From Rhodopseudomonas boonkerdii (lineage in GTDB: Bacteria; Pseudomonadota; Alphaproteobacteria; Rhizobiales; Xanthobacteraceae), in the NCBI RefSeq assembly GCF_021184025.1, contig NZ_CP036537.1, positions 1,612,001-1,676,000 of the forward strand: a stretch of DNA of 64,000 nt. The letters are read 5' to 3'. The notes beneath the pieces were generated by a model that had not been told where the DNA came from, did not search any database, and saw nothing but the letters and a program-made list of their open reading frames with translations. Made by a program: the position numbers and the translations under genes. Positions 44,423 to 53,372 of this stretch are shown here, piece after piece (positions within the stretch are counted from its first letter, which is position 1; each line of letters begins with the position of its first letter).

Positions 44423-46410
44423 TGACGATGGGGAACGGTCACATGAGCATGGGCGTCTCGGATTTGCGCCGGCGAATGAAGAATGCGGCTGCGGGCCTCG
44501 TGCTCGGGTTTGCCGCGGCGATGACGTTGTTTCCGTCCACGGCGAATGCCTGGTGGAACGATGAATGGCAGCTGCGCAAGAAGATCAATATCGATGCGAG
44601 TGCCACAGGTGCCAACATCACCGATCCGATCGGTACAGTCCCGGTGCTGGTGCGCCTGCATTCCGGCAACTTCCGTTTTAGCCTTGCCAAGGATGACGGC
44701 AGCGACCTGCGCTTCGTCGCCACCGACGATAAGACCCCATTGAAGCATCACATCGAGAAGTGGGATGCGTTGCTCGGTGAGGCGCTGGTCTGGGTGTCGG
44801 TGCCGAATGTGGCACCAGGCGCCAAGTCGGATTTCTGGATCTACTACGGCAACAAGAAAGCGGCGGCCGCCAACGATTCCAAAGGCACTTACGATGCCGA
44901 CACCGCGCTGGTCTATCATTTCAACGAGCGCGGCACGCCGGCGATCGATGCATCGGTCTGGGCCAACAACGCGCAGAGTGTCGGCCAGCCGGCTGACGGT
45001 TCGCTGATCGGCACCGGCCTGCGCCTCGACGGTCGCAACATTGTCACGCTGCCGGCTTCGCCGTCGCTGGGCATGGCGGAGGGGGCACCGTTTACCCTGT
45101 CGGTCTGGATCAAGCCGGCTGCGGTACAGCCGAATGCTGCTCTTTACAGTCGTCGTGACGGCGCCAACGGTCTGGTGATCGGCATGGACAATGGCGTTCC
45201 CTTCGTCGAAGTGAGCAACGCCGCTGGCACCCAGCGTACCGGCGCCGGCGCTCCGATTGCTGCCAATTCCTGGAATCACCTGGCGGTCGTGGCCGCCAGC
45301 GGCACCGTCACCCTGCATCTCAACGGCGCCTCCTACGCAGTACTCAATGCGTCCGTCCCGGCCCTGACCGGTGTTGCACGGCTCGGCGGCGATGCCCCGC
45401 CGCCGGCCGCCGCTCCGGCAGCGCCAGCAGCTGACGCGGCAGCGCCACCGGCGGACGGCGGGACTCCAGCTGCCGAAGCTCCTGCTTCAGTTCCGGTCGC
45501 TGCAGCGATGGCCGGTTTCGTCGGCGACATTGACGAACTGCAGATCTCCAAGATCGCGCGTTCGCCGGGCTTCATCAAATTCACTGCAGTCGAGCAAGGC
45601 ACCGAGCCCGCCAAGTTGATCGCCTTCAGTAATGATGAAGAGACCGCCAGCTGGCTGTCGGGCCACTTCGCCATCATCCTGAAGGCGGTCACCATCGACG
45701 GCTGGATCGTGATCGCGCTCCTGATCGTCATGGCCATCGCGAGCTGGATCGTGACCTGGGACCGCGTCAGCTATATGAAGAAGCAGGCGAAGGCGAACGA
45801 CCGCTTCATGAAGAGCTTCCGCCAGCTTTCCGACAACCTCACCGCGCTCGATCGTGGCGAGATTGACGAGAATGCCGCCGTGCTCGGAAGCAAACTCAGC
45901 GAAGAAGAAGCGCAGATGGTCCGTGCGTCGTCGCTGTACCGCATCTACCACGTCGGCTCCGAGCAGATCAGTAATCGCTTCGCCAATAGCGACATGATCC
46001 GCCTGAACGGTGCATCGATCTCGGCAATTCGCGCCGCGCTCGACAGCATGTTCGTCAAGGAAAGCCAACGCCTCAACAAGCTGATGGTGGTGCTGACCAT
46101 CTCGATTTCGGGCGGCCCCTTCCTCGGCCTGCTCGGCACCGTGGTCGGCGTCATGATCACCTTCGCGGCCATCGCGGAAAGCGGTGACGTCAACGTCAAC
46201 GCCATCGCGCCAGGTATCGCTGCCGCGCTCGTCGCCACCATCGCCGGCCTGTTCGTCGCTATCCCGGCGCTGTTCGCCTACAACTATCTGGTGACGCGTA
46301 TCGGCGAGCTGACCTCGGACATGCAGGTGTTCATCGACGAGTTCGTGACCAAGATGGCCGAGTTCTACTCCAGCGAGTCGATCGCGGATCATCGCCAGGC
46401 TGCGGAGTAA
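44422..46410 (+). CDS. ExbB-like proton channel fused to DUF2341 and LamG-like domains
   Basis: A 662-residue fusion. A signal-like segment at about 20-45 precedes a DUF2341 domain (WWNDEWQLRKKINIDAS to WIYYGNKKAAA, about 47-145) and a LamG/concanavalin-like domain (150-320, LRLDGRNIVTLPASPSLGMAEGAPFTLSVWIKP, then WNHLAVVAASGTVTLHLNG). A Pro/Ala linker (320-355) leads to the MotA/TolQ/ExbB channel: helices near 425-445, 553-585 and 590-622. It should form a proton channel with ExbD and drive TonB. The large periplasmic head is absent from classical ExbB and may bind glycans or a partner. Similar ExbB2 proteins lie beside PdtB in P. aeruginosa. Confidence 0.9.
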   Translation: MTMGNGHMSMGVSDLRRRMKNAAAGLVLGFAAAMTLFPSTANAWWNDEWQLRKKINIDASATGANITDPIGTVPVLVRLHSGNFRFSLAKDDGSDLRFVATDDKTPLKHHIEKWDALLGEALVWVSVPNVAPGAKSDFWIYYGNKKAAAANDSKGTYDADTALVYHFNERGTPAIDASVWANNAQSVGQPADGSLIGTGLRLDGRNIVTLPASPSLGMAEGAPFTLSVWIKPAAVQPNAALYSRRDGANGLVIGMDNGVPFVEVSNAAGTQRTGAGAPIAANSWNHLAVVAASGTVTLHLNGASYAVLNASVPALTGVARLGGDAPPPAAAPAAPAADAAAPPADGGTPAAEAPASVPVAAAMAGFVGDIDELQISKIARSPGFIKFTAVEQGTEPAKLIAFSNDEETASWLSGHFAIILKAVTIDGWIVIALLIVMAIASWIVTWDRVSYMKKQAKANDRFMKSFRQLSDNLTALDRGEIDENAAVLGSKLSEEEAQMVRASSLYRIYHVGSEQISNRFANSDMIRLNGASISAIRAALDSMFVKESQRLNKLMVVLTISISGGPFLGLLGTVVGVMITFAAIAESGDVNVNAIAPGIAAALVATIAGLFVAIPALFAYNYLVTRIGELTSDMQVFIDEFVTKMAEFYSSESIADHRQAAE

Positions 46411-46416
46411 GTGGCG

Positions 46417-46821
46417 ATGCAGCTCCAGAGCAAAGGTAAGCCGTACGATGATATCAACATCACGCCGATGTTGGACCTCGCTTACGTGCTGCTGATCATT
46501 TTTATCGTGATGACCACCGCGACGGTGCAAGGGCAGAAAGTCAATCTGCCCAAAGCATCTGCCGCTCCGAGCCTCGCGACGCCGACCACGAAGGCGATCA
46601 CCGTCTCCAACGACGGCAAGATCTTCCTCGACACCATTCCGGTGACGTTGCCCGAGCTTGAGCAGCGTCTGGTGCAGCAGAAGGCGCTGACGCCGGAATT
46701 CCCAGTTGTGCTGCGCGGCGATGCCCAGACCCAGTACCAAAGCGTGATGGACGTCCTCGATCTGCTGGGCCGCATCGGCCTGTCGCAGGTCGGTCTCGCC
46801 ACCAAGCCTCTCGTGAAGTAA
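46417..46821 (+). CDS. ExbD-like biopolymer transport protein
   Basis: A 134-residue ExbD/TolR protein. A short cytoplasmic head, one helix at about 20-38 with the essential membrane aspartate Asp20 in NITPMLDLAYVLL, and a periplasmic domain (AITVSNDGKIFLDTIPVTLPELEQRL). I chose the ATG at 46417 because GGAG sits seven bases upstream; the in-frame GTG at 46411 abuts the ExbB stop and is too close to it. It pairs with the ExbB fusion. Confidence 0.94.
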   Translation: MQLQSKGKPYDDINITPMLDLAYVLLIIFIVMTTATVQGQKVNLPKASAAPSLATPTTKAITVSNDGKIFLDTIPVTLPELEQRLVQQKALTPEFPVVLRGDAQTQYQSVMDVLDLLGRIGLSQVGLATKPLVK

Positions 46822-46828
46822 CGCCGTA

Positions 46829-47311
46829 ATGCAGACCGTCAGCCACATCGACGATCATACCAAGGGCGTCTTCGCGACTCTTTGGGGCTGGCTGCGTCGC
46901 GGCGTCTCCAGGATGATCGTCGAGCCAGCGGTGCAGGAGAGTGGCGCGCTATCGCCAGCCAATGCCAGTCTTCCTCAGGAGCAGGGCATTGTCCTGCCGT
47001 TCCCGTTGCGGGGCGAAGCATTGCTGGTTCGGCTCGCCGAGCTGCTGCGCCGCCGTGTCGGAGAACTGGTGCCGCGCAGCGAACGTCTGTCGCTCCTATT
47101 GTCGCATCATCCAGCGCTGCGCCTGTCCATCGACGAAAGTGCATTCGTCGAGTTCGACGCGCCGACCGCCGAGTTCAATCTGGTGATCGAGGCGCCGAGT
47201 GGCACGCGGATGATCATCCAGACAACGGATTTCGATGCTGTGGTGAAATTCGTTTTGCAATATGTCGTCGAGAAACTCTCCGATGACGCCGTGCTGGAGG
47301 CCGCATCGTGA
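46829..47311 (+). CDS. Unknown protein between ExbD and TonB (160 aa)
   Basis: No recognised family and no signal peptide. The N-terminal half is basic and helical (LWGWLRRGVSRMIVEPAV); the C-terminal half is a compact alpha/beta domain (LRLSIDESAFVEFDAPTAEFNLVIEAPSGTRMIIQTTDFDAVVKFVLQYVVEKL in outline) that could be a small binding domain. It is probably cytoplasmic. It overlaps the following TonB gene by four bases (GTGA), so it is made together with TonB and probably works on the ExbB-ExbD-TonB complex or its assembly. Confidence 0.75.
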   Translation: MQTVSHIDDHTKGVFATLWGWLRRGVSRMIVEPAVQESGALSPANASLPQEQGIVLPFPLRGEALLVRLAELLRRRVGELVPRSERLSLLLSHHPALRLSIDESAFVEFDAPTAEFNLVIEAPSGTRMIIQTTDFDAVVKFVLQYVVEKLSDDAVLEAAS

Positions 47312-48030
47312 AGAAGCCGCCCGGAAAGATTGCGGACACCGAGGCCGGCAATCGCGGCGCCTATCTGCATTATGGTGCAGTGGTCGTCTTCGTCATGCTG
47401 ATGTTCGCAGGTGGTTGGTACCTGGTGATGAGCGGCAGCGACATGCCGGCTCCAAAGCAGGTGCGCGAGTTGACGGTGGTCAACATCGTACCGCCGCCGC
47501 CTCCACCTCCGCCGCCCGAACAGAAGATGATCGAGCAGCCGAAGGTCACTGAAGAGACCAAGATGATCGAGCAGCCGCTCGATGAGAAACCACCGGAAAA
47601 ACCGGCCGACGAGCCGGTGAAGGACGCCAAGAGCGAGGAGCCTCCGGGCCCGCTGTCGCTCGATGCCAAGGCCACGGGTCCGGGCGACCTGTTCAATCTC
47701 GGCAGCAAGGTCGGCGGCAGCCCCTATGGCGGCCGCGGTGGAGGCGGCAGCAAGTTCGGCTGGTACGCCTCGATCGTGCAGACCCAGATCGAAGCGGCGA
47801 TCCGCGCCAACGAGAAGACCAAGAATGCGGTGATGCAGCTGCAGTTCCGTATCTGGGCTGACAATACCGGCCGCATCAATCGCGTCGAGCTCGTCAATTC
47901 GAGCGGCAGCGCCGAGGTCGACGCCGCCATTCGCAACGATGTCATCGGCAGGCTGACGCTGCGGGAGCCGCCGCCGAACGACATGCCGATGCCCATCAAT
48001 GTCCGGGCGACCGGACGCAAGCCAACCTAA
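47308..48030 (+). CDS. TonB-family energy transducer (second copy)
   Basis: A 240-residue TonB. Cytoplasmic head, one membrane helix at 22-42, a run of nine prolines at 62-70 followed by a Glu/Lys/Pro-rich rod (KMIEQPKVTEETKMIEQP) and a glycine-rich hinge (GGRGGGGSKFG), then a TonB C-terminal domain at about 150-240 (YASIVQTQIEAAIRANEKTKNAVMQLQFRIW, GRINRVELVNSSGSAEVD). Starts with GTG overlapping the upstream gene. With ExbB and ExbD it makes a complete energising complex for an outer-membrane partner. Confidence 0.9.
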   Translation: MKKPPGKIADTEAGNRGAYLHYGAVVVFVMLMFAGGWYLVMSGSDMPAPKQVRELTVVNIVPPPPPPPPPEQKMIEQPKVTEETKMIEQPLDEKPPEKPADEPVKDAKSEEPPGPLSLDAKATGPGDLFNLGSKVGGSPYGGRGGGGSKFGWYASIVQTQIEAAIRANEKTKNAVMQLQFRIWADNTGRINRVELVNSSGSAEVDAAIRNDVIGRLTLREPPPNDMPMPINVRATGRKPT

Positions 48031-48087
48031 TTCGCGCGGCCGGGGGACGGCCAAGCGACCACTTCGACTAGCAGGGGACTTGATCCG

Positions 48088-49950
48088 ATGTTCGACAGAA
48101 AGACCGATACCGCCCGGCGCGTGCTGCCGCTCGCAGTATCGATGTGCGCGCTGACCCTCGCCGTGCCGGCGCTGGCACAGGACGGCGAAGCGACGGGCAA
48201 GGCCAAGCGTCCCCAGGTGTCGCGTGCAAAGCCGGTCGCGCCGAACTCGACCACGAGTCTGGTCAACCTGCTGATCAAGCAGGGAGTGATCACCGAGGAG
48301 CAGGGCACTGCGTTGATCAAGCAGGCCGAAGACGAGGCCTATGTGCAGCGTGAAGCTGCCAAGGGGGCATCGGCCCGTGCCGAGGAAGCCGCGAAGGCGG
48401 CCACCGCGGCGGCGGCCGCCGCCTCGCCTCCTGGCACCAAGCATGTCACCTACGTTCCGGAGATCGTGAAGCGTCAGTTGCGCGACGAGATCAAGCGTGA
48501 AGTGATGGCCAAGGCCGAGAAGGAAAACTGGGCTTCGCCAGGTAAGTATCCGGAATGGGCACAGCGCATCCGCTTCTACGGCGATCTGCGTGCGCGTTAT
48601 GAAGGTCAGTTTTTCCCGACAGGAAATGATCCACGTCTGGTCAATTTTAACGCCATCAATACGGGCAACCCGTACGAGCTATCGGAAAACAATCCGTACT
48701 TCGCACCTACTCTAAATACTAGTCAGGATCGCGATCGCGCTCGTATCCGTCTGCGCGTCGGCGCCGATATCGATGTCGCAGACAGCGTGGTCGGCGGTTT
48801 TCGTTTAGCCAGCGGCGACAGCAATTCGCCGGTATCACTCAATCAAAGTCTTGGTGCCAATGGCGGAAACTTCTCGAAGTATGCGATTTGGATCGATCGG
48901 GCGTTCGTGCGTTACCAACCGTCGAGCGATTTCAGTTTTTCAGTGGGTCGCTTTGATAATCCGTTCTGGTCGCCGACTGATCTCGTCTGGTATCGCGATC
49001 TTGGCTTCGACGGTTTTGCCGCTCAACTGAAGCATGAGGTGGCTCCGGGGGTGACACCGTTCATTGTGGCCGGTGCGTTCCCGACCTTCAACAGCGACCT
49101 AAATGCCGGTTACAATCTCGACCAAAAGGATTTCAGAGACGGGCTGCCTGGCAAGTATCCGAGCAACGACAAGTGGATGTACGGCATACAAGCTGGTGTA
49201 GGCGTGAAGTTTGACCCGCAGTCAAGTTTTCGTTTTGGTGTTGCCTACTATGACTTTACCAACACTCAGGGCCGCGCATCGTCACCCTGTTTCGATGTCG
49301 GCCCTGCGGATGTCTGCGATACCGATATGACCCGTCCGTCCTTCGCGCAGAAAGGGAATACCTACTACACACTGCGTAACATTCTTCCGGATCTCTCGCT
49401 CCAGAATCCCGCTCAGCAGCCGGCCTATCAATATTTCGGCTTGGCCAGCCAGTTCCGTCCGGTCGTGGTCAGCGGTCAGGTTGATCTGGGCGACTTCCAT
49501 CCTGTCCACATCGTCATCGACAGCGAATACGTGAATAATACCGCTTTCAACCGCAATAGCTTGCTCGGTCTCGAACGTTACAACCCCTATACTGCTCGAA
49601 CCATTGCTAATAATACCGCTCCGACATCCGATGGCACGACCGGCCCCTTCAATGGCGGCAATCAGGGCTGGATGACCCGCCTGACTGTCGGTCACAAGCA
49701 GATCAAGACTCTGTGGGACTGGAATGTCCACGTTGGTTACAAGTATCTCGAATCCGACGCCATGATCGATGCCTTCGTCGACTCGGACTTTGGCCTCGGC
49801 GGTACGAATCTCAAGGGATACTTCATCGGTGGCAATCTCGGCCTCTCCGACAATGTCTGGGCGTCGCTCCGCTACATGAGCGCCAACAACATTGCCGGCG
49901 GTCCGTACTCGGTTGACATCGTTCAGTTCGACCTGAATGCGAAGTTCTGA
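48088..49950 (+). CDS. Putative outer-membrane porin (Porin_5-like)
   Basis: A 620-residue outer-membrane protein. Signal peptide 1-30 (cleavage ALA/QD). Residues 45-125 are helical and Ala/Lys-rich (a periplasmic coiled coil: LLIKQGVITEEQGTALIKQAEDEAYVQREAAK in outline), and residues 145-620 show alternating beta-strand patterns (IRFYGDLRARYEGQFFP, GFRLASGDSNSPVSL, FVRYQPSSDFSFSVGRFDNPFW) ending in LNAKF, with the C-terminal Phe typical of OMPs. It resembles the 'putative porin' Porin_5 family. The base composition at 48600-49700 is slightly less GC-rich than its neighbours. It may be the TonB target or the pore through which the system works. Confidence 0.82.
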   Translation: MFDRKTDTARRVLPLAVSMCALTLAVPALAQDGEATGKAKRPQVSRAKPVAPNSTTSLVNLLIKQGVITEEQGTALIKQAEDEAYVQREAAKGASARAEEAAKAATAAAAAASPPGTKHVTYVPEIVKRQLRDEIKREVMAKAEKENWASPGKYPEWAQRIRFYGDLRARYEGQFFPTGNDPRLVNFNAINTGNPYELSENNPYFAPTLNTSQDRDRARIRLRVGADIDVADSVVGGFRLASGDSNSPVSLNQSLGANGGNFSKYAIWIDRAFVRYQPSSDFSFSVGRFDNPFWSPTDLVWYRDLGFDGFAAQLKHEVAPGVTPFIVAGAFPTFNSDLNAGYNLDQKDFRDGLPGKYPSNDKWMYGIQAGVGVKFDPQSSFRFGVAYYDFTNTQGRASSPCFDVGPADVCDTDMTRPSFAQKGNTYYTLRNILPDLSLQNPAQQPAYQYFGLASQFRPVVVSGQVDLGDFHPVHIVIDSEYVNNTAFNRNSLLGLERYNPYTARTIANNTAPTSDGTTGPFNGGNQGWMTRLTVGHKQIKTLWDWNVHVGYKYLESDAMIDAFVDSDFGLGGTNLKGYFIGGNLGLSDNVWASLRYMSANNIAGGPYSVDIVQFDLNAKF

Positions 49951-49952
49951 TC

Positions 49953-50546
49953 ATGCGCAAACAGATCCTGACGATTGCTGCGATCGTTGCGTCACTGGCC
50001 AGTGTCGAGGCCCGTGCGCAATCGGAGACCGACAAACTGCGCGAAGCGCTGCGCAGCCTGACCGCCCAGACGCGCTCGCTGGAAGACCAGCGGGCGTCCC
50101 TCCAGGGCAAGGTCGCCGAAGCCGAACGCGAGAAGGCTGCGCTCAATTCGCAGATCGCGGCGGCCAAGGCCCAGGTCAAGGAGACCGAGAAGATGCACCG
50201 CGAGGCGGTGGACGAGTTCAACCAGCGTCTGGAAGATCGTAACCAGACGCTGGAAAAGTGGAAGGCGGCCTATGAAGAAGCCGCAACGGTGGCGCGCGCC
50301 AAGGACGCGGAGCGCGCCAAGTTCGAGGGAGAAGCGACGGCGTACAAGGCCAGCACCAAGAGCTGCATTGCCAAGAACAGCCAACTTATGAAGGTGGGGC
50401 GCGAGCTGCTGCGTCGCTATGAAGGGGTGTCCTTCGGCGACATCGCGGTGATCAATGAGCCTTTGACCGGTGTCCGCCGTGTCGAAATCCAGAACATCCT
50501 GCAGGACTACGAAGACAAACTCCTTGAGCAGAAGGTTACTCAATAA
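49953..50546 (+). CDS. Exported coiled-coil protein (197 aa)
   Basis: Signal peptide 1-22 (cleavage ARA/QS). Residues 28-125 form a long coiled coil (TDKLREALRSLTAQTRSLEDQRASL..., KEKMHREAVDEF-type heptads), then a small C-terminal domain with one cysteine (STKSCIAKNSQLMKVGRELLRRYEGV). No named family. The size and design recall periplasmic tethers or fusion-type spacers such as tail-fibre chaperones, but this is inference. It starts two bases after the porin stop and overlaps the foldase gene as TAATG. Confidence 0.75.
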   Translation: MRKQILTIAAIVASLASVEARAQSETDKLREALRSLTAQTRSLEDQRASLQGKVAEAEREKAALNSQIAAAKAQVKETEKMHREAVDEFNQRLEDRNQTLEKWKAAYEEAATVARAKDAERAKFEGEATAYKASTKSCIAKNSQLMKVGRELLRRYEGVSFGDIAVINEPLTGVRRVEIQNILQDYEDKLLEQKVTQ

Positions 50547-51607
50547 TGCGTTTGCGCTCCTCCCTCATGCTCGCGACGGCAACCGGTGTTGCCGCCGTTT
50601 CGGTTTTCGCTTTGTCGCTGGCCCACGCGCAAACGGCGCACCAGCCGGCGCAGCCGCGTGTCGCGCAGGCACCAGCTCCCGCTCCCGCGAAACAGCCGGC
50701 CCGTCCGGCTGCGGCTCCCGCTGCTCCAGCGGCCGCAATTCCCGCAGCATCAAACACCGTCGCTACCGCAAAGGCGTCAGGTGAAATCGTAGCGCGTGTC
50801 GGCAACAATGATGTCAGCGCCGATGATATGCGCACCTTTATCGCGACACTCGGCCCGCGTGAGCAGGCCGCCTTGGCCCAGGATCCAGCCTTGCTCAGCC
50901 AGGCCGTGCGCGTGATGCTGTCGAACCGCCTCGTCATGCAGGAGCTCACTGCAAAAAAGTGGGATAAGCAGCCGCAGGTCGAAGCGCAGCTCGAGAAGGT
51001 GCGCGAGAGCGCGCTGGTCGAGCTGTATTTGCAGTCCGTTTCGAACCCGCCGGCGAATTTCCCGAGCGAGGACGATCTGCAGAAAGTCTATGATGCCAAC
51101 CGCGCCTCATTCCAGGTTCCGCGGCAATATCAGCTCGGCCAGATCTACATTGCGTTGCCGAAGGATGCCGACAAGGCGACCGCGGATGCTGCCCGGAAGA
51201 AGGTGGCGGAAGTGCAGCAGAAGCTGAAGGCGCCGGGCGCGGATTTCGCGGCCATCGCCCGAGCGGACAGCTCGGCGAAGGAAAGCGGCGAGCGTGGTGG
51301 AGACCTTGGCCTTCTCCCTGAAGACCAGATCCGCCCGGAAATCCGCACGCAGATCGCGGGTCTCGCCAAGGGCGCAGTGTCCGAGCCGATCACGCTGGAC
51401 GACGGCATTCACTTCATTCGTCTGATCGACACAAAAGTGCCGTATACACGCACCCTGCCGGAAGTCCGCGATGCGCTCGTTCGCCAGATCCGTCAGCAGC
51501 GCGCTGCCCAGTTGCGGCAGACCTATCTCGCCGAATTGCTGAAGCAGCAACCGCCGATCATCAACGAGCTGGCGCTCGCCAAGCTCCTCGATGGCAAGAA
51601 GAACTAG
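50546..51607 (+). CDS. Periplasmic PpiC/SurA-type peptidyl-prolyl isomerase
   Basis: A 353-residue foldase. Signal peptide ends AHA/Q at about 28. A Pro/Ala-rich spacer (30-68) leads to a SurA/PrsA N-terminal helical domain (75-165) and one parvulin domain at about 175-280 (PRQYQLGQIYIALP, ADFAAIARADSSAKESGERGGDLGLLPEDQI, GAVSEPITLDDGIHFIRL). It probably folds the TPS transporter, the porin or a secreted protein. A PpiC-type gene also lies near exbB2-exbD2 in P. aeruginosa as I recall. Confidence 0.9.
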   Translation: MRLRSSLMLATATGVAAVSVFALSLAHAQTAHQPAQPRVAQAPAPAPAKQPARPAAAPAAPAAAIPAASNTVATAKASGEIVARVGNNDVSADDMRTFIATLGPREQAALAQDPALLSQAVRVMLSNRLVMQELTAKKWDKQPQVEAQLEKVRESALVELYLQSVSNPPANFPSEDDLQKVYDANRASFQVPRQYQLGQIYIALPKDADKATADAARKKVAEVQQKLKAPGADFAAIARADSSAKESGERGGDLGLLPEDQIRPEIRTQIAGLAKGAVSEPITLDDGIHFIRLIDTKVPYTRTLPEVRDALVRQIRQQRAAQLRQTYLAELLKQQPPIINELALAKLLDGKKN

Positions 51608-51618
51608 GGATTATCAGC

Positions 51619-52119
51619 ATGTCCGATACCAATCTCGCCAGCCTGACGCTGGAATCGTTGCGCGATCTGATGCAGAACTCGGGTTACCGGGTTGAGCTCG
51701 TGTCCGATGCCGCTGCCAATGTCGCATTACTGCGTTCGTCGACCGCCGGTTTCGCTTTCGATATCCGTCCTGGAAATCGTCTTGCGGCCGATGAGAAGAG
51801 CTTCGTCGATTTCACCTTCAGCGCCTGGTTGAACGTCGAAGGCGAGCTGCCGCTCGACATTGTCAACCGCTGGAACGCGCTACGCCGCTTCGGCCGCCTG
51901 CAGCTCGTGCCGGGTTTTCTCGCGATGACCATGGATGTCTCGCTGATCGGTGGCGTCGCGCCGAACTATGTGCGTGCGCAGGTCGAGATATGGGATCATC
52001 TGGTGCAGGCACTGGTGCCCTATCTGCGTGAGGAGCTTCAGAAGATCTCTTCGCAGAAGCCCGCCGATGTCGCTCCGGCGGCACCGGAGGAGGTGCCTAC
52101 CGAAGCCAAGGTAGCTTGA
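51619..52119 (+). CDS. YbjN-domain protein
   Basis: A 166-residue YbjN-family protein with the family pattern LTLESLRDLMQNSGYRVEL near the start, then NRWNALRRFGRLQL near residue 88 and LAMTMDVSLIGGV near 105. The fold resembles type III secretion chaperones. No signal peptide, so it is likely cytoplasmic. A Pro/Glu-rich tail of 20 residues follows. Such proteins often appear as chaperone-like partners. It may guard a secreted client of this cluster before export; that role is inference. Confidence 0.78.
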   Translation: MSDTNLASLTLESLRDLMQNSGYRVELVSDAAANVALLRSSTAGFAFDIRPGNRLAADEKSFVDFTFSAWLNVEGELPLDIVNRWNALRRFGRLQLVPGFLAMTMDVSLIGGVAPNYVRAQVEIWDHLVQALVPYLREELQKISSQKPADVAPAAPEEVPTEAKVA

Positions 52120-52132
52120 CGGGCGTGGATTG

Positions 52133-52978
52133 ATGACGGCAGACCGTTCCGCTTTCGGCATTGATCGTGGCGCCCTTCGTTCGGGCGCTGCGTCTATGCT
52201 TGCCGCCGGCTTGCTGTCGGCCCTCGCTGTCGCGGCTCAAGCGGAGCCGGTCGGTAACACGATGCGGGTGGCCTCCGTCGAGACCGTCCAGCAAGGTCAG
52301 CCAGACGCTGTAAAGCCCGATGCTGTAAAGCCTGAGGCCGCGCGCGCCGATGCACCGCCATCCTCTCCGACGGCTCTATCGACGCCAGTCAGCGCTGCCA
52401 GTCCGCGCGCGCTGTACCGTGCGTTGATCGAGCGCGAGGTGCGTCACACCAGTCTCCCGGCCGATGTCGCCGAGGCCGTCATGGGCGTGGAGAGTGGTTA
52501 CAATCCGGCTGTGATCGGTGCCGATGGTGAGATCGGTCTGATGCAGGTAATGCCGCCGACAGCGCGGATGCTGGGGTTTACCGGTTCGATGACGGAATTC
52601 GCCGCGCCGGAAATCAACATCAAGTATGGGGTGATGTATCTTGCGCAGGCCTGGGCAAAGGCTGGCGGAGATCTCTGCACCGCGCTGATGAAATATCGTG
52701 CCGGGCATGGCGAGACGCGGTTCTCCCAGCTGTCGGTCGATTACTGCGTCAGGGCCCGCGCGCGCCTGGCCGCCAAAGGTTATCCTTTAACCGGCACGGT
52801 GCCGGTCGCGACTTTTGGTTTCCGTCCAGGCGGCGGAGGCAGCGCGCTCGCCATGGCGAGCTGCCGCAAACGATGTCTGACCGTCGGTGGCGTCGGCCGG
52901 GTCGATTTCGCCACTCTGAACAACCGCCTCGCGCAGGTTGCCATTCAGGTCAACACATCACGAACGCCAGGAAAGTGA
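52133..52978 (+). CDS. Lytic transglycosylase (SLT/GH23 family)
   Basis: A 281-residue periplasmic murein hydrolase. A signal or anchor at about 15-38, a low-complexity linker containing a tandem DAVKPDAVKPEAA, then an SLT domain at 92-200: catalytic Glu120 in VESGYNP, GEIGLMQVMPPTARMLG, and NIKYGVMYLAQAWAKAGGDLCTALMKYRAGHGE. It would open peptidoglycan locally for a trans-envelope complex, as in many secretion systems. I prefer ATG 52133 to the TTG three bases earlier. Cys pair near 245-250 (MASCRKRCL) could form a disulfide. Confidence 0.9.
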   Translation: MTADRSAFGIDRGALRSGAASMLAAGLLSALAVAAQAEPVGNTMRVASVETVQQGQPDAVKPDAVKPEAARADAPPSSPTALSTPVSAASPRALYRALIEREVRHTSLPADVAEAVMGVESGYNPAVIGADGEIGLMQVMPPTARMLGFTGSMTEFAAPEINIKYGVMYLAQAWAKAGGDLCTALMKYRAGHGETRFSQLSVDYCVRARARLAAKGYPLTGTVPVATFGFRPGGGGSALAMASCRKRCLTVGGVGRVDFATLNNRLAQVAIQVNTSRTPGK

Positions 52979-52984
52979 TGCGCC

Positions 52985-53365
52985 ATGATTGCTCGGCTCT
53001 CAGCGCTGTTGTTGGTGGTCGTGGTAACGCCAGCCGTGGCGCAGCAGCAGCCGCCAGCTGCGGAGCCGAAGCCAGAACTGATCATCGGCGGTCAGCAGGC
53101 TCCAACGCGCACTTTCGAACGTTGCGTCGATGTCGAGATCGGCGGAGCACGCAGCTATGGTTGCCTCAACGAGACTTTGCGCCGCGATGTCGACAAGGTC
53201 GCTCCGAGCCTGAACCTGCCGCCGATCGACGCCCGTTCGTCGGATACGAAGCTGGGTATCGTCAATATTCCTGCGGTCCAGCAGCAATATGGCTCGAATT
53301 TCGGGCGCTCGGTAGTGCCATTCCGCGTGCCACAGCCGGTCTTCGGCACGACGCCCCGGCAATAG
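52985..53365 (+). CDS. Small exported protein, unknown function (126 aa)
   Basis: Signal peptide 1-19 (cleavage AVA/QQ), then a Pro-rich start and a domain with two cysteines (FERCVDVEIGGARSYGCLNETLRRDV), probably disulfide-bonded. The C-terminus contains repeated proline/glutamine motifs. No named family recognised. The gene follows the transglycosylase by six bases and precedes the protease gene by seven, so it is expressed with them. Confidence 0.75.
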   Translation: MIARLSALLLVVVVTPAVAQQQPPAAEPKPELIIGGQQAPTRTFERCVDVEIGGARSYGCLNETLRRDVDKVAPSLNLPPIDARSSDTKLGIVNIPAVQQQYGSNFGRSVVPFRVPQPVFGTTPRQ

Positions 53366-53372
53366 ATCACCG

